Positions 39,276 through 49,700 of a DNA stretch of 64,000 bases are shown piece by piece. The position numbers and the translations under genes were made by a program. Under the pieces are notes generated by a model. It ran no database searches, was not told the DNA's origin, and worked only from the letters and a program-made list of their open reading frames with translations. The stretch comes from Emiliania huxleyi CCMP1516 (taxonomy: Eukaryota; Haptophyta; Isochrysidales; Noelaerhabdaceae). The stretch covers positions 477,094 to 541,093 of the forward strand of contig NW_005201392.1 in assembly GCF_000372725.1 (NCBI RefSeq), given 5' to 3'. Within the stretch, counting starts at the first letter, position 1. Each line of letters begins with the position of its first letter.

Positions 39276-40786
39276 CGCGCCGGCTGCCGGAGTGGAGTCC
39301 CAGGTTGTCTCATAAAGGCCCATCGACAAATTGGGGTCGCCGCCCGGTAGGAGGTGGCGGCCGTAGCTGCCCCGGGCGTGTAGTTGCTGCTCCAATCGCA
39401 CATCGATCCCATCGCATGTGGCCCGAATGCTCGAATTGAACGTCTCGCAAGCTGGCGTCGCCGCGTAGCTGTGGCAGGGCGATCCTCCCTTCGGTGGAAG
39501 GGAGATCTCTAGCCTCCTAACGAGGTTGCCCTCCGCCTGGCTGTTTGGCGACAGCGATTAACACCTCCGCAGTTGCGTCGGTCCGCGCCACAGGTAGAGA
39601 CGTTGAGCTCGACAAATGTCAGAGCAGCAGGGGATGCGGTGCACCTTGGTACCCATGTCTGGTGTGGGGAGCCCGGTCGACCCTGCCCCCACCCCAAAAC
39701 ATGTTGCCTTCGCCTCGCGGCTCAGCGGTAACTGGGTGCACCTTGTTAGGTTCACGCCGCCCCAGCTCAGGTATGTCACGTTCACGCCGCCCCAGCTCTC
39801 GTCCAGTGCCAATTCCTGCAAGGGAACAGCCAGGACGGGCCCGCCACCGGCGGGCGGGCGGGGGGGGCGGGGCGAGGGCAGGGCGGGCTGGCAGGGCGGG
39901 CGCCTGTACAGGCTGTGCTGCTAGCTCCGCCACGCTTGTCATCTCGAGCTCTGTGATGCGTCAGAGGTCCATTACCTCCTCGCGCCCACCGCCCATGTAG
40001 GCTCGCTCGAGATGGCTCACAAGCCTCACAGGTGGCCACAAGGCCTCGAAGGTGGCTGTCAAGCCTCGGCTTACCCAGACACGCCTCTAGCACCCTTTGG
40101 CGTACCGCTGGTCGCCACAGCGGTCGCCTCTTTGTGTTCGCCACGATGGGGTCGTCACACATTGTGGACGCCCGACTGTGTGGACGCCATGGCGCGGCCT
40201 TGGCCTCACGCCATGGACGCCACTGTGGGGCTCGCCTGGCGTTCTCGCCCGGTCGGCACCCTTGTGTCGGGACGCCACGTCGTGATCTCGCCCCTTGTGG
40301 TCGACACTGAGGTCGCCAACTGTGGACGCCAGCAGCTTACCTTTGGCTTGCTATTGGCATGCCTCTGGCTTGCCTCTGGAGGACTCGGTCATCCGTCCTC
40401 GGACAGCTCCAGCTGAGGCCCAATGCCTTGGCGGCGGCGGGTTGGGGAGCTGTCTCTCTGGGCGTCACGTTGCATACTGTCTTGCACGTGGCCCCAGTGG
40501 AGGTCTGCCCATGTGGGCCGGCCTCTTCCATGCCGCACCAGCACGGTTCCTGCGCTGCCTGCATTGCAATCGACATTGCGGCGGCATGCGGCGGCATTGT
40601 GACGGAACGTCTGGGTAGGTGCCTCGCCGCCGCCTCACGCGCCGCCGTGCCGACGAGCAGCCGCAGGCCCGCCTCGTTGCAGCCAGGGAACTTGTGCGTG
40701 ACAGCGGCGTACCCGGCTGCTGCCTGGACAAAGAAAAACTTCCCAGCAAAACAAAACCAAGCGCCGAACCAAATTTATATATATAT
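39276..40786. other. Repeat-rich stretch, no confident gene
   Basis: The stretch contains a doubled GTTCACGCCGCCCCAGCTC unit (39751-39800) and a region of degenerate GTGGACGCC / TCGCCAC motifs (about 40020-40330). A minus-strand frame near 39180-39401 has protein-like sequence (GSYGRHLLPGGDPNLSMGLY) but no known domain. The last 60 bases before the DUF1415 start are AT-rich and include (TA)n. Confidence 0.45.
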
Positions 40787-41344
40787 ATGGTGTCGCTCTC
40801 GCCGCCCGCCGCGCTCGCCACGCGGGCGTGGGTGCAGCGGGTCGTCGTGGGCCTTGCGCTCTGTCCGTGGGCCCAGCCGGCCGAGCAGGCCGGAAAAATC
40901 CGCTACGCCGTCACCGCTGCGGCAACGGCCGGCGACCTCCTGCTCGCGCTTGAGACGGAGGTGCGCCGGCTGCAGGCCGAGCCGGGGCTCGAGACCACGC
41001 TGCTCGTGCACCCGCAGGCGCTGCGCTCGTGGGAGGAGTTCTATCCGTGGGTCGGCGGAGACGCAGAGGCGTGGCTCGAGGACGCGGGGCTGGACGACGC
41101 GTTCCAGGTGGTCGGCTTCCACCCCGGCTTCTGCTTCGCGGGCGAGGAGGCGGACGACGCGTCGAACTGGACGAACCGCTCGCCGTTCCCGATGACGCAC
41201 ATTCTGCGCCAGGACTCCGTCGAATCGGCGATCGAATCGCACCCGGACCCGCAGGCGGTGCCCGAGGGCAACAAGTGTGTGCTCCGCCGGATGGGCACGG
41301 AGCGCTTGCGCGAGCTCGTGCGGCGGTGTGTTGACGAGGGATGA
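40787..41344 (+). CDS. DUF1415 family protein
   Basis: Intronless, 185 residues, starting at an ATG just after a TATATA run. Family signatures are clear: VVVGLALCPWAQP near the N-terminus, ETTLLVHPQALRSWEEFYPW in the middle, then FQVVGFHPGFCFAGEE and NWTNRSPFPMTHILRQDSVE, with the C-terminal LRELVRRCV. The family is common in proteobacteria and present in algae; its function is unknown. Length agrees with bacterial members. Codon use is GC-rich like its neighbours. It sits inside the inverted-repeat segment, so it may have been carried by that element (inference). Confidence 0.8.
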   Translation: MVSLSPPAALATRAWVQRVVVGLALCPWAQPAEQAGKIRYAVTAAATAGDLLLALETEVRRLQAEPGLETTLLVHPQALRSWEEFYPWVGGDAEAWLEDAGLDDAFQVVGFHPGFCFAGEEADDASNWTNRSPFPMTHILRQDSVESAIESHPDPQAVPEGNKCVLRRMGTERLRELVRRCVDEG

Positions 41345-41427
41345 GCAGGCCCGCCGCCTTCGCTGCCGCCGCCCTCGCCCCTCCGTCGCTCCACCCCGCC
41401 CATCTCCCATCTCCGCCCTCGCCGCCT

Positions 41428-41808
41428 CGCAGGCGCAGATGGTCGCCGGCGAGCCTGTGACGGAGGCGGAGGGGGGCGCGAGACTAGCCGAGAGATGTGG
41501 CGAGATGCGGCGAGGTGCGGCGAGGTGCGGCGAGGTGCGCCGACAGGTTCGGCCACAGCGCTGTGTGTTTCCCCGCCGCCCCGATCGGCATGCTCATCGG
41601 CCACACCGCGGCCACCGCCGAAGGGGCGGAGAGCCCGTTGCCGCTCGCCTTTAACGCGCTGGCGGCGGGCACCTTCCTCCAGATGGGCGCAGTAGAGGTG
41701 CTCGCAAGCGAGATGATGGGAGGCCACGGCAAGTGCCCCGGCATTGTCAAGTACCTCTTCGCGATGATGGGATTTGCCACCATGGCGATCATCGCCAAGT
41801 ACGCCTAG
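41428..41808 (+). pseudogene. 3' fragment of a ZIP-type metal transporter gene
   Basis: After an acceptor-like CGCCTCGCAG, a short exon reads AQMVAGEPVTEAEGGAR. An intron of GCGAGGTGCGG tandem units (about 41480-41545) leads to GMLIGHTAATAEGAESPLPL, then AFNALAAGTFLQMGAVEVLA and a last membrane helix (FAMMGFATMAIIAKYA), stopping at 41808. This is the last part of a ZIP transporter. The metal-binding helices are absent and there is no room for them upstream, where DUF1415 lies 85 bp away. It is a remnant or part of a read-through transcript. Confidence 0.6.
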
Positions 41809-42294
41809 GCTCTCTGCCCGCGGCCGCGCCCTGATGACGCTGAGCTGCCGGGCAACAGCTCGGTTGGGGAGCTCTAGAGGACTAGAGCTCCCTCTCCACA
41901 CCTTCCTTGCGACAGAACACAGCGAAGTGGAGAAAGTGACTTTGTTGAGTGATTCTGAGATTAGGTGAGTTGTTTCCCCTTTTTGGAGGCAGACACTTCA
42001 CTTTTTTCAGAAAGCGAATCCCCCCGGGGCCGCATCTGCCCGCTCGAAGCGGGGAACCCGTCCCGGGCGCCCGCTCGAAGCTCCCAGCAGCAGCCGCTCT
42101 GCTGCTCCGGGGCCCCCCCCCCAGCAGCAGGGACGGGTTAGTGTGAAGTGCAGCTGCAGGGGGCGTACTGACAGACCTACTGAGCAATGTGCAGCCGCTC
42201 TTGTGGATACGTAAAAAATACGCAGGCTAATTTTGTGTTCCTCCTCAAAAAGGCTCGTCGGGGGGGTAAAGCCGTGTCGCGTGTCAGGTGTGTT

Positions 42295-42478
42295 CGGAGA
42301 TAGCCGCGCAGCGGCTATGTAGGTTATCCTTCAACGTGAGGAGAGGGGGACAGCAAGCATAACAAAACGTGCGATCCATCCAAATCGCTGTAACGCCGAA
42401 AGCACGCGTCGCCGTCGGCTCGCAGCTTCGGGCTGCTTGCTCAACCCAATCGTCCGAGTCGTGCGCAATCTCGCGTGA
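42295..42478 (-). repeat. Right arm of the 185-bp inverted repeat
   Basis: Reverse complement of 38937-39121. No target duplication is visible outside either arm. Confidence 0.9.
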
Positions 42479-42555
42479 TGACATCTCGCCCTGATCCCAC
42501 GCCAGTGGGGCAGGCGCATCATATCGTCGGCGATGGGCCTTTCGAGCCGACGTTC

Positions 42556-42695
42556 CGCCGCCGAGATCTTGCCGAGATCTAGCCGAGATCTGGCCGAGAT
42601 CTGGCCGAGAGACAGCCGAGAGACAGCCGAGAGACAGCCGAGAGACAGCCGAGAGACAGCCGAGAGACAGCCGAGAGACAGCCGAGAGGCAGAAC
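42556..42695 (+). repeat. CCGAGATCT / CCGAGAGACAG tandem array
   Basis: Four to five CGAGATCTGGC units are followed by about eight CCGAGAGACAG units. The array ends in GAGGCAG directly before the TRM1-like exon, so it is probably that exon's upstream intron. Confidence 0.8.
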
Positions 42696-42713
42696 CTTCC
42701 GTGAAGTCTATCG

Positions 42714-43270
42714 GAACCTTCCCTCGGCTGCACCTGCGCAGGCCGCCCGCCTCGGCCTTCGCGGCGCTCTCGCACGTCGCTCGCTGCCCGAGTTGCGGCG
42801 AGGTGTGGCGTGTGCCCTCGACGCGGCTTGGGGACGCCGCCGCCCTCGCGCCGCCGTGCAGCTGCTGCTCAGAGAGGGGCGAGGCGCCGAGGGAGGCGCC
42901 GCAGGTGATGGGGCCGATGTGGGTCGGGCCGATGCACGACGCCGACTTCGTGGCGGGGATGCGAGGCGACGCGGCGGCACGCGGCTGGAGCGAGCCGGAC
43001 CGGCTGCTCGGCTCCTTCCTGGAGGAGGCGGAGGCGGAGGCGAAAGGCGCCCTCCTCTTCTACCACCTTGGGGAGGTGCAGCGCGCGCTCGCCAAGCGGG
43101 ATCTGCGCCAGCCGCCGCTCGCCGCGCTGCTGCCGCTGCTGCGCGGCGCCGGCGCTTTGGGGCCGCGCAGGGCCGCAGGCGCACAGCGAGACAAAGTCCC
43201 TCAAGACGAGCGCAACGCTCGACGAGGTTGTGCGCGTCGTGTCCGAAGCCAAACACCTCGTCGGCGAATA
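42714..43270 (+). pseudogene. C-terminal fragment of a TRM1-like tRNA (guanine-26) dimethyltransferase gene
   Basis: After a CAG acceptor the frame reads a zinc-knuckle (CPSCGEVW ... CSCC), then GPMWVGPMHDADFVAGMRGD and LLFYHLGEVQRALAKRDLRQ, followed by PPLAALLPLL. A short intron (about 43150-43185) leads to AHSETKSLKTSATLDEVVRV, which ends VSEAKHLVGE at 43270. This order is the C-terminal domain of TRM1. The N-terminal methyltransferase domain is not found anywhere upstream in the window; the inverted-repeat arm lies 240 bp away. The gene is therefore cut at its 5' side, by the element or by misassembly. Confidence 0.65.
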
Positions 43271-43588
43271 GATACCTGGTCTTTTATTACTTTTATTCGT
43301 GGACACACCGCCGACGGTCCGACGCATCAAACAATATCACTCGGCTTTAGAGACCGGACCGAAGTCTCTTAAACACTCTCACTCTCTCTCTACAACTTTC
43401 TCTCTCCGAGACAGCCTGGAGCCTTGGCAGCGCTGGTCTTCGCTTCCGTGGTCCCGTGGAGCAACCCAGTCCCAGCGAGGCAGAGCAGATACGAGATAGG
43501 AGGTGTGTGACGCTAGGAGGCAGCAGTTGCGGCAGAAGGGCGGAGTTGCCCGGCGTGGGCGACGCGGGCGGTGCCGCTGTTCTCAATA

Positions 43589-44374
43589 CTAGTACGAGAA
43601 TCCCGCCCCGGTAAAGCGCGAACTGACTTTCTCTACCCGCAGCTGGAGCCCGCCAAAGTCGCTGCCGTCGAGCGCAAGCACGAATGCGTCCGCGCGCGAC
43701 CAGTGCTCGAGTTTGACCACCGCATACATCGAGGGTGACCCGTACGAGTTGAGCAAAAAGTCGCAGCCTTCCACACCGCCCGTGCCGTCTGAGAAATCGA
43801 CCCCGCCCTCAAAATGCGCTTTCAGCTCTTCCTCCGTCGTTGCGGGCTGCACGTGTCGCACCAAGAGCAAGCCGGGACCCACACCTAAAAAACGATGCGG
43901 CGGCGGCGGAGGTGGACGCGAAGGGAGGGGCACTCTGGTAATCCCTTTGCCCAGACCACTGTCGTACTCCCTTGCCACGCCCTCAAAGTCAGAATGGGCT
44001 CCGCTGCGGACGCAGTGATTTGCGACGTAGGCAAGGACGACACTGCTGCTGCAGCGGCCGCCGTACCTGTATTGGAGGCAGGTGCCATTGTCCGCAGCGG
44101 AGAGCAACGACTTCAGGTCCGAGAGGTGAGCCTCATAGTCCTTTGTGAATGCACATTGCGCAAGGAGCTTGGCGAGTATTTCTCTGCCAGTCAGGGTGCA
44201 AGGCTCGCGTCCGCTTTTGCCCAAAAAGCGTCCACCGCCTGGCCCCTCCACACGACGCTGCGCCTCCTGAACCTGTTCATCAAACGTTGACTGGTCGCTC
44301 GGCTCGCAGGTTAGAGTGGTCATCGTAAAATCGCCTCTCCGGTACTTCAAGTTGACACGGACAGACGCAGACAT
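43589..44374 (-). CDS. Unknown protein with C-terminal RRM-like domain
   Basis: Intronless, starting MSASVRVNLKYRRGDFTMTT (ATG 44374). The first ~140 residues have no recognised domain (GREILAKLLAQCAFTKDYEA, then SSSVVLAYVANHCVRSG). A Pro-rich hinge (PSRPPPPPP) leads to an RRM-like fold: PGLLLVRHVQPATTEEELKA, then MYAVVKLEHWSRADAFVLAL and LQLRVEKVSSRF near the C-terminus at 43589. An extended upstream frame to 44596 enters dispersed-repeat DNA and was not used. RNA binding is plausible but not shown. Confidence 0.6.
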   Translation of the reverse strand: MSASVRVNLKYRRGDFTMTTLTCEPSDQSTFDEQVQEAQRRVEGPGGGRFLGKSGREPCTLTGREILAKLLAQCAFTKDYEAHLSDLKSLLSAADNGTCLQYRYGGRCSSSVVLAYVANHCVRSGAHSDFEGVAREYDSGLGKGITRVPLPSRPPPPPPHRFLGVGPGLLLVRHVQPATTEEELKAHFEGGVDFSDGTGGVEGCDFLLNSYGSPSMYAVVKLEHWSRADAFVLALDGSDFGGLQLRVEKVSSRFTGAGFSY

Positions 44375-44462
44375 CTCGCTCGCTCGGGGGCGGGGGCGAG
44401 TAATCAGACGCACACATTCAAAGAAATTACTTTGCGGGTGCCGTCCTCCCATCCCTCCAAAA

Positions 44463-44575
44463 TCCCTGTGTGGTGGCGGCGTGCCGTTCTCCCATCCCTC
44501 CCTTGGGGTGTGTGTTTTCTTTCTTTCTTTCACCCCTCCCTTGGGTTGTCTGTTTTCTTTCTTTCTTTCTTTTAA
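44463..44575. repeat. Dispersed pyrimidine-rich repeat, copy 2
   Basis: This matches 503-580, including GTGTGGTGGCGGCGTGCCGT and the TTTCTTTC run, with a second partial unit. It begins about 90 bp upstream of the RRM-like gene start, on that gene's 5' side. Confidence 0.75.
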
Positions 44576-44779
44576 GGGGGGGGGGGGCATAGACATACCA
44601 GGTTATTAGACTTGGGAAGAGGTTCCTCCTTTCCGCTCCCCCCCCCCCCGCAAGGCGCGAGACACTTAGACCCACTTTATCGTAAACTGGATGGTCTAAT
44701 CTGGTTCGTCTCTTGGATGGAGCGCCGCCACCACCACCCAGAGCGATGCAAGCAGCGCCGGGCCTTGATACGAAAGTCG

Positions 44780-44917
44780 AAACCAACCACGACGAGTCAC
44801 GACACACACCAGTCGACTCGCATCGGTTGCCTCCATCCATGAACGGCGGAGCTATTCTCGCGTCCACACCACACCTGGCTCCAACGTGGACACGCCCATA
44901 GCTGGGGACACTAACTA
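44780..44917 (-). repeat. Dispersed ~125-bp repeat, copy 2 (inverted)
   Basis: Reverse-complement copy of 3273-3396, in the 5' region of the LRR gene. Confidence 0.7.
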
Positions 44918-45146
44918 CACAGACACACACACACATAAGCGGCGGGCGCCGCTCAAGGATTCAAACTGTGAGCGCTTGAACGCTCCGCCCAGATCCGCGT
45001 TCGCCTTTTTTTTGAGCCTAGGCCTTGTGCGATTATTCGCCTCGGCCTCGACCGCGCTCGCATCGCGCGCCGCGCCAGCACCCTCCCTTATCGGTGCAAA
45101 GCACGCGTGCTACAGCCGGCGAGCTCGGCTTGCACAATCGCCCGCA

Positions 45147-46148
45147 ATGACGTTGGCAAACTCACTCGCTCTTGCGCTGCTGGAGGCGGTTTGCTCTTCC
45201 TCGGCGCGCCTCGTCCCGCTCGTGCTCCTTCTTCTGGCGGATCGCTGCGAGGCCGCGGGCACGGTCTGCGACAACAGCGTGTCATGCTACGGTTACTTCG
45301 ACTGGCCCTACCAGAGTGTACGACACCATTACGGCACATCTCTGTGCGACGGCACCTTCAGGGGCACCGAGGTGAACCTGAAGAACCAAGGGCTGTCGGG
45401 GACGATCCCTTCGCAGCTGGGCAACATATCGCAGCTGACGTACCTTAATCTGAACGGCAACTCCATCTCGGGCACCATCCCTCCAGATACGAGCAAGCTC
45501 TCGCAGCTGCACTCTCTTTACCTGTACGACAATGACTTCTCGGGCACCATCCCTCCGGATACGGGCAAGCTCTCGAAGCTGACTACGCTTAGTCTGCACA
45601 GCAACTCCATTTCGGGCACCATCCCTCCGGAGATTGGCGGGCTCTCGCTGGATCATCTTGCCCTGTACAACAATGACATCTCCGGAACCGTGCCGTCGCA
45701 GCTCAACAACTTGCCGCTGATCGGACGTGCCTGGGTGACGTTCTGCTTGCTGGGCGGCACAAACCACTTTGCCTGCCCCCTGCCCGCCCTTCCCAACGTC
45801 TGCACCTCGGGCTCGCGCTTCCCTCCGGAGTGCAACTACCTCGGAGTGCAGACATCGGGAGGCGGCACCGCTCTCGACCTCTCCAGCCGCGGCCTCACCG
45901 CGGGCTCAATCCCAGCTGAGCTGGCCGACCTCCGGAGGCAACTACCTGGACTGCGGACCCTCGACCTGCGCGACAACCAACTCGCGTACCCGCGCAGCAG
46001 CGAAGCCCGCGTCGAGTACGATCTTGCCACCCGCATCGACTCAACGCTCAGCCAGGAGCTCCCGCACGCGCTGGCGCGAGTCATGGCGCATGCAACGCTC
46101 AACAATGATCGCCTCGCCTCGCGCAAATGCGACCGTCCTCGCAGCTGA
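45147..46148 (+). CDS. Secreted leucine-rich-repeat protein
   Basis: The ATG at 45147 gives a signal peptide (LVPLVLLLLADRCEAAG). A Cys-containing cap (TVCDNSVSCYGYFDWPYQSV) is followed by about five plant-type LRRs with the LxxNxxSGTIPP motif (e.g. LTYLNLNGNSISGTIPPDTS), a second Cys cap (FACPLPALPNVCTSG) and one or two more LRRs (LDLSSRGLTAGSIPAELADL; LRTLDLRDNQLAYPRSSEAR). No transmembrane segment or kinase follows, so it should be secreted and bind a ligand or partner outside the cell. A frame extends upstream to 44886 with another hydrophobic stretch, but the repeat-derived DNA there makes the later ATG more likely. No intron is evident. Confidence 0.7.
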   Translation: MTLANSLALALLEAVCSSSARLVPLVLLLLADRCEAAGTVCDNSVSCYGYFDWPYQSVRHHYGTSLCDGTFRGTEVNLKNQGLSGTIPSQLGNISQLTYLNLNGNSISGTIPPDTSKLSQLHSLYLYDNDFSGTIPPDTGKLSKLTTLSLHSNSISGTIPPEIGGLSLDHLALYNNDISGTVPSQLNNLPLIGRAWVTFCLLGGTNHFACPLPALPNVCTSGSRFPPECNYLGVQTSGGGTALDLSSRGLTAGSIPAELADLRRQLPGLRTLDLRDNQLAYPRSSEARVEYDLATRIDSTLSQELPHALARVMAHATLNNDRLASRKCDRPRS

Positions 46149-46788
46149 CAGTCCACCGCCTGCTAAAGAAGCACAGCGACGAATGCGGCACCGGCGACGC
46201 ATGGCAGGCTGGTCATGACGCAGTTATACGGGTGTTGTGTGCCGTCAGAGTGACTCTCTGTGTGTCAGGGATAGTCAGGGCCGTCCATCAGAGCTCCAGT
46301 AAGCTCGGAGACACCATTAGCGCGGCTCGACCTCGAGTCACTGCCTTCCCAGCGGTTTGGCTGTATAGAGCCTCTACAACAAACTCTCTCTACAGCAAAA
46401 TCGCGCTCTACATCGCTCTACATCGGACTCACATCGTCACACCGCTCTACATCGGACTCACATCGTCACGCGCCGGATGTAGAGCTCTACAGCTCTACAG
46501 CGCTCCAGAGCGCTCTACATCTCTACATCTCTACAGCGCTCTACACTCTACATCCTCTACACCCATCACCCTCCCTCACTCAGCCGCACATCCAGGTTCC
46601 AGGACCGGGGAGCTTAGAAGCGCACGGCACTTGGAGCACTTGGAGTGCAGTCATTAACCTCACATCCAGGGCCGAGGAGCTAAGAAGCGCACCCAGCGAG
46701 CCGGATGATCGGTATGGGGCTACTGGCTACAGAGTTTGGCGTCTTTTGTGCCGGTTCGCACAGCTGCGTCCCACCCCACACACAGGAC
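46149..46788. other. Intergenic region with CTCTACA repeats and a dispersed repeat
   Basis: Bases about 46375-46560 are dominated by GCTCTACATCG / CTCTACAGCG units. The dispersed repeat also found at 15.2 and 59.1 kb lies at 46627-46735. I see no gene. Confidence 0.6.
46627..46735 (+). repeat. Dispersed ~110-bp repeat, copy 2
   Basis: GCACTTGGAGCACTTGGAGT ... CCTCACATCCAGGGCC ... GGATGATCGG matches 15239-15348 directly and 59050-59147 inverted. It ends about 55 bp before the UBE2O-like start. Confidence 0.8.
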
Positions 46789-49700
46789 ATGCCGAGCGCC
46801 CAGAAGATATTCACCGACGACCTCGTCGTCAAGGGGGAAGAGATCGGGCTCGTCGAGCGGGCCCCCAACTCGTCGGACGACGAGGACGAGGACGACGAGG
46901 ACATCGACGACATCATCGACGACAACGCCGGCGGCGACAAGCTGGCGCCGGGCTCCGCGCGGGTGCACTGGTCGACGCAAGAGGCGCCGACGACCGAGTA
47001 CATAAGCGAGCTGCGGCTGGCCGACCGTGTGTTCTTGCTGGGGGACATCGTGTCGCGTACGGACGCACAGCTGGGGCAGACGGGCATAGTCACCGGCATG
47101 CGCATGTTTTGCGACGTCCGCTGCGCCGACGGCCTCGTCCTGCGGCGCGTCGCGACTGAGCTGCTGCGGCCGCTCGCCGCGTGCCGTCCGGGCGCACTCG
47201 TCTTGCACTCGCAGGTGCGCCGGGGGGCCCTTGGTCCCGCCTCCCCGAGGGGAGAGAGGTCTGCTATGCGCGAGGGGCGGGGGGAGGGGGGAGGTGGCGG
47301 CGCGGCGAGGCGGCGGAGCCGTCCCAAAGACATGCTTGGCAGAGAGGGGCCGCAGCGGGCCGGATCGCGCCCCGCCCCGTTCCAACGCCCCTCCCCCCCC
47401 CGCTCCACGCAGGCGCGGTGGCTGGGCCGCGTGGACGAGGTGTACGACAACGTGCAGCTCGCGTGGGAAGACGGCGCCAGCTGCAAGGTGATGCGAACGA
47501 GCGCTAACTCACTCGCCGTCCACTCCCCCACGATGGACGAGCAGACGTGGTTCTGGCCGTCGATGAGCGTCTCGGGCACGCGCGACACGCTGCGCCGCGC
47601 AAAGTGGCTCAAGGGGTCGTTCCGTGCGCCGTACGCCAACGAGCACGCAACCGTCTCCAAGGTCCATGCGGCGCAGGCGCTGGTCCGCTGGCTGGCCGCC
47701 ATCCCGTCGGAAGGCAGCGAGCCCGCGGCCTCGATCGAGCCGCCCGCCGAGATGCAGCGGCCGTCGCGCCTCATCGAGCTGCTCGACCACCACGCGCGCC
47801 GCTGCTGGCGGCTGGGAGAGCACGCTGCTCTCGGCGCCGAGGACCTGCTCCGCCTCCGAGACGAGGCTGAGGCGGCGGCGGCCGGCGGCGGCGCCGACGG
47901 CGGCGGCGGCGCCGACGGCGGCAGCCAGCCCGGCGGCGCGAAGAAGTCTCGCAAGAAGAAGGTTGCGCCGAGCGACGCGTGCGTCGAGGTGGTTGGATGC
48001 CACACGCGCGTGGACGTGCACTGGCAGGATGGCAAGCGCACGGCGGACGCGGAGGCGGCTGCCCTCGCGAGAGAGAGAGGAGATGCAGCCGAGATGCAGC
48101 CGTGATATAGCCGAGATGCAGCCGAAATGCAGCCGAGATGCAGCCGGGGTGCGAGATGATGCAGCCGAGAAGCTGCCGAGGTGTGCAGCCCCGCGCCTGC
48201 GCATTGCGCGCGAGCGTCCACGATTCGTGGGTGATCCAGCTCGCGCCGCCGTCGTCTCGCAGGCGGTCACTCTGGCGCCGGCGAAGCATGTCGACGGCTA
48301 CTACGAGTTTTGGCCGCAGGACTTTGTGGTTCGCAAGGGCGCCGCGGAGGGCGAGGCGCAGCAGGTCGGGGTGGTCGTCTCCGTCGACCACGACGAGCGG
48401 ATCGCGGTCGTGTCGTGGCGGCTGAACGACGCCGAGGCGGCGCGCGCCATGCTCTACGCCAACGCCGCCGACGCCGCCGACGGCGAGGGCGCCGCCGCGC
48501 AGGCCGAGCACCGGGGAGAGGTGGTGCCTAATTAGCTAATGATGACTGGCTGATTGAGACTGACTCGTTCGTCAGGCCGAGCAGCGGCGAGAGGTCGTGC
48601 CTGTGTACGACATCGCGCCGCACCCTGACTTCAACTTCAAGGTTGGCGACGTGGTGCTGCGGCTGCCGTCGATCCCGGACCCTGGGGAGGGGGAGGGGTC
48701 GGCGTCGGCCGACGGTGCCGCAGAGGCGGCGGCCCCAATGGAGGAGGCTGCGGCGGGCGGGGCCGGGCAGGACTCGCTCTCGGGCCTCTTGCTCACGCGA
48801 GCCACGCGTTGGGCCGCGAGCCTCGCGGGCGGAGCTGCGGCCGCCGCCGCCGACGAGGATGAGGAGGGCGCGCCGACGGGCGACCCCGAGGAGGGCGGCT
48901 TCACCGCGCTGCGGTGGGTGGGTGAGGTCAAGGAGATCGGGCCGTCGGTGCGCGTCAAGTGGATGGACGGGCGCGTGTCGCGCGCGGCGGCGGAGACGCT
49001 GTACGTGGTCAACACCGAGGAGGACGACGAGCCGCTCGAGGAGGACGCGGCGTCCTTCGACGAGGGCGACGAGGGCGAGTCGCGCGGCGGCCTCGCCGGC
49101 GACGGCAGCGAGGGCTCGTCCGGTTGGGAGACGGTCGATTCGGACGGCGAGGGCGACGCGCAGGGCAGCGGGGAGGAGGCGGATGCTGTCGACGACGGAG
49201 AGGAGGAGCGAGAGGGCGGCGAGCAGGGGGCGAGTGGCGACGGCCTTCACGAGCCACTCGACGCCACGCGCGCGATTGCGGCGATCGAGAATGCCGAACG
49301 GGCGCTGATCGAGGGGGGGGGGGAGGAGGAGGAGCAGGGGCACGCGGCCGCCGAGCCGGCCGAGCCGAGCGCGTCGCAGATGGAGGCTGAGGCCGGGGAG
49401 GGCGGCGAGCGCGTGCTTCCCGAAAAGGCGCGGCGGGAGCTCGCCAAGCACTTGCGCGCGGTGACGTCGCAGTCGGCGCGGCAGTGCGAGAAGGCGCTGC
49501 AGGCCAACGGCGACGACATCGAGCGCGCCACCGCCTGGCTCATCTCGCAGGCCGAGGCTGCGAGCAAGGCGTCGCCCGCTGCGGCGAGGAGGCTGATCGC
49601 GCAGGCCGACGCTCATCTCGCAGGCGAGGCCGACCCGCGGGTGGCTGCAGCGAGCAGTCAAGCCCACAGCGACGAGGAGGACTACGCCACCGCGGACGAG

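Noticed and set aside
40787-41808. A DUF1415-ZIP fusion protein
   Set aside because: A donor-like GTGTGT lies just before the DUF1415 stop, but the complete C-terminus of the family precedes it and the ZIP part lacks its metal-binding helices.
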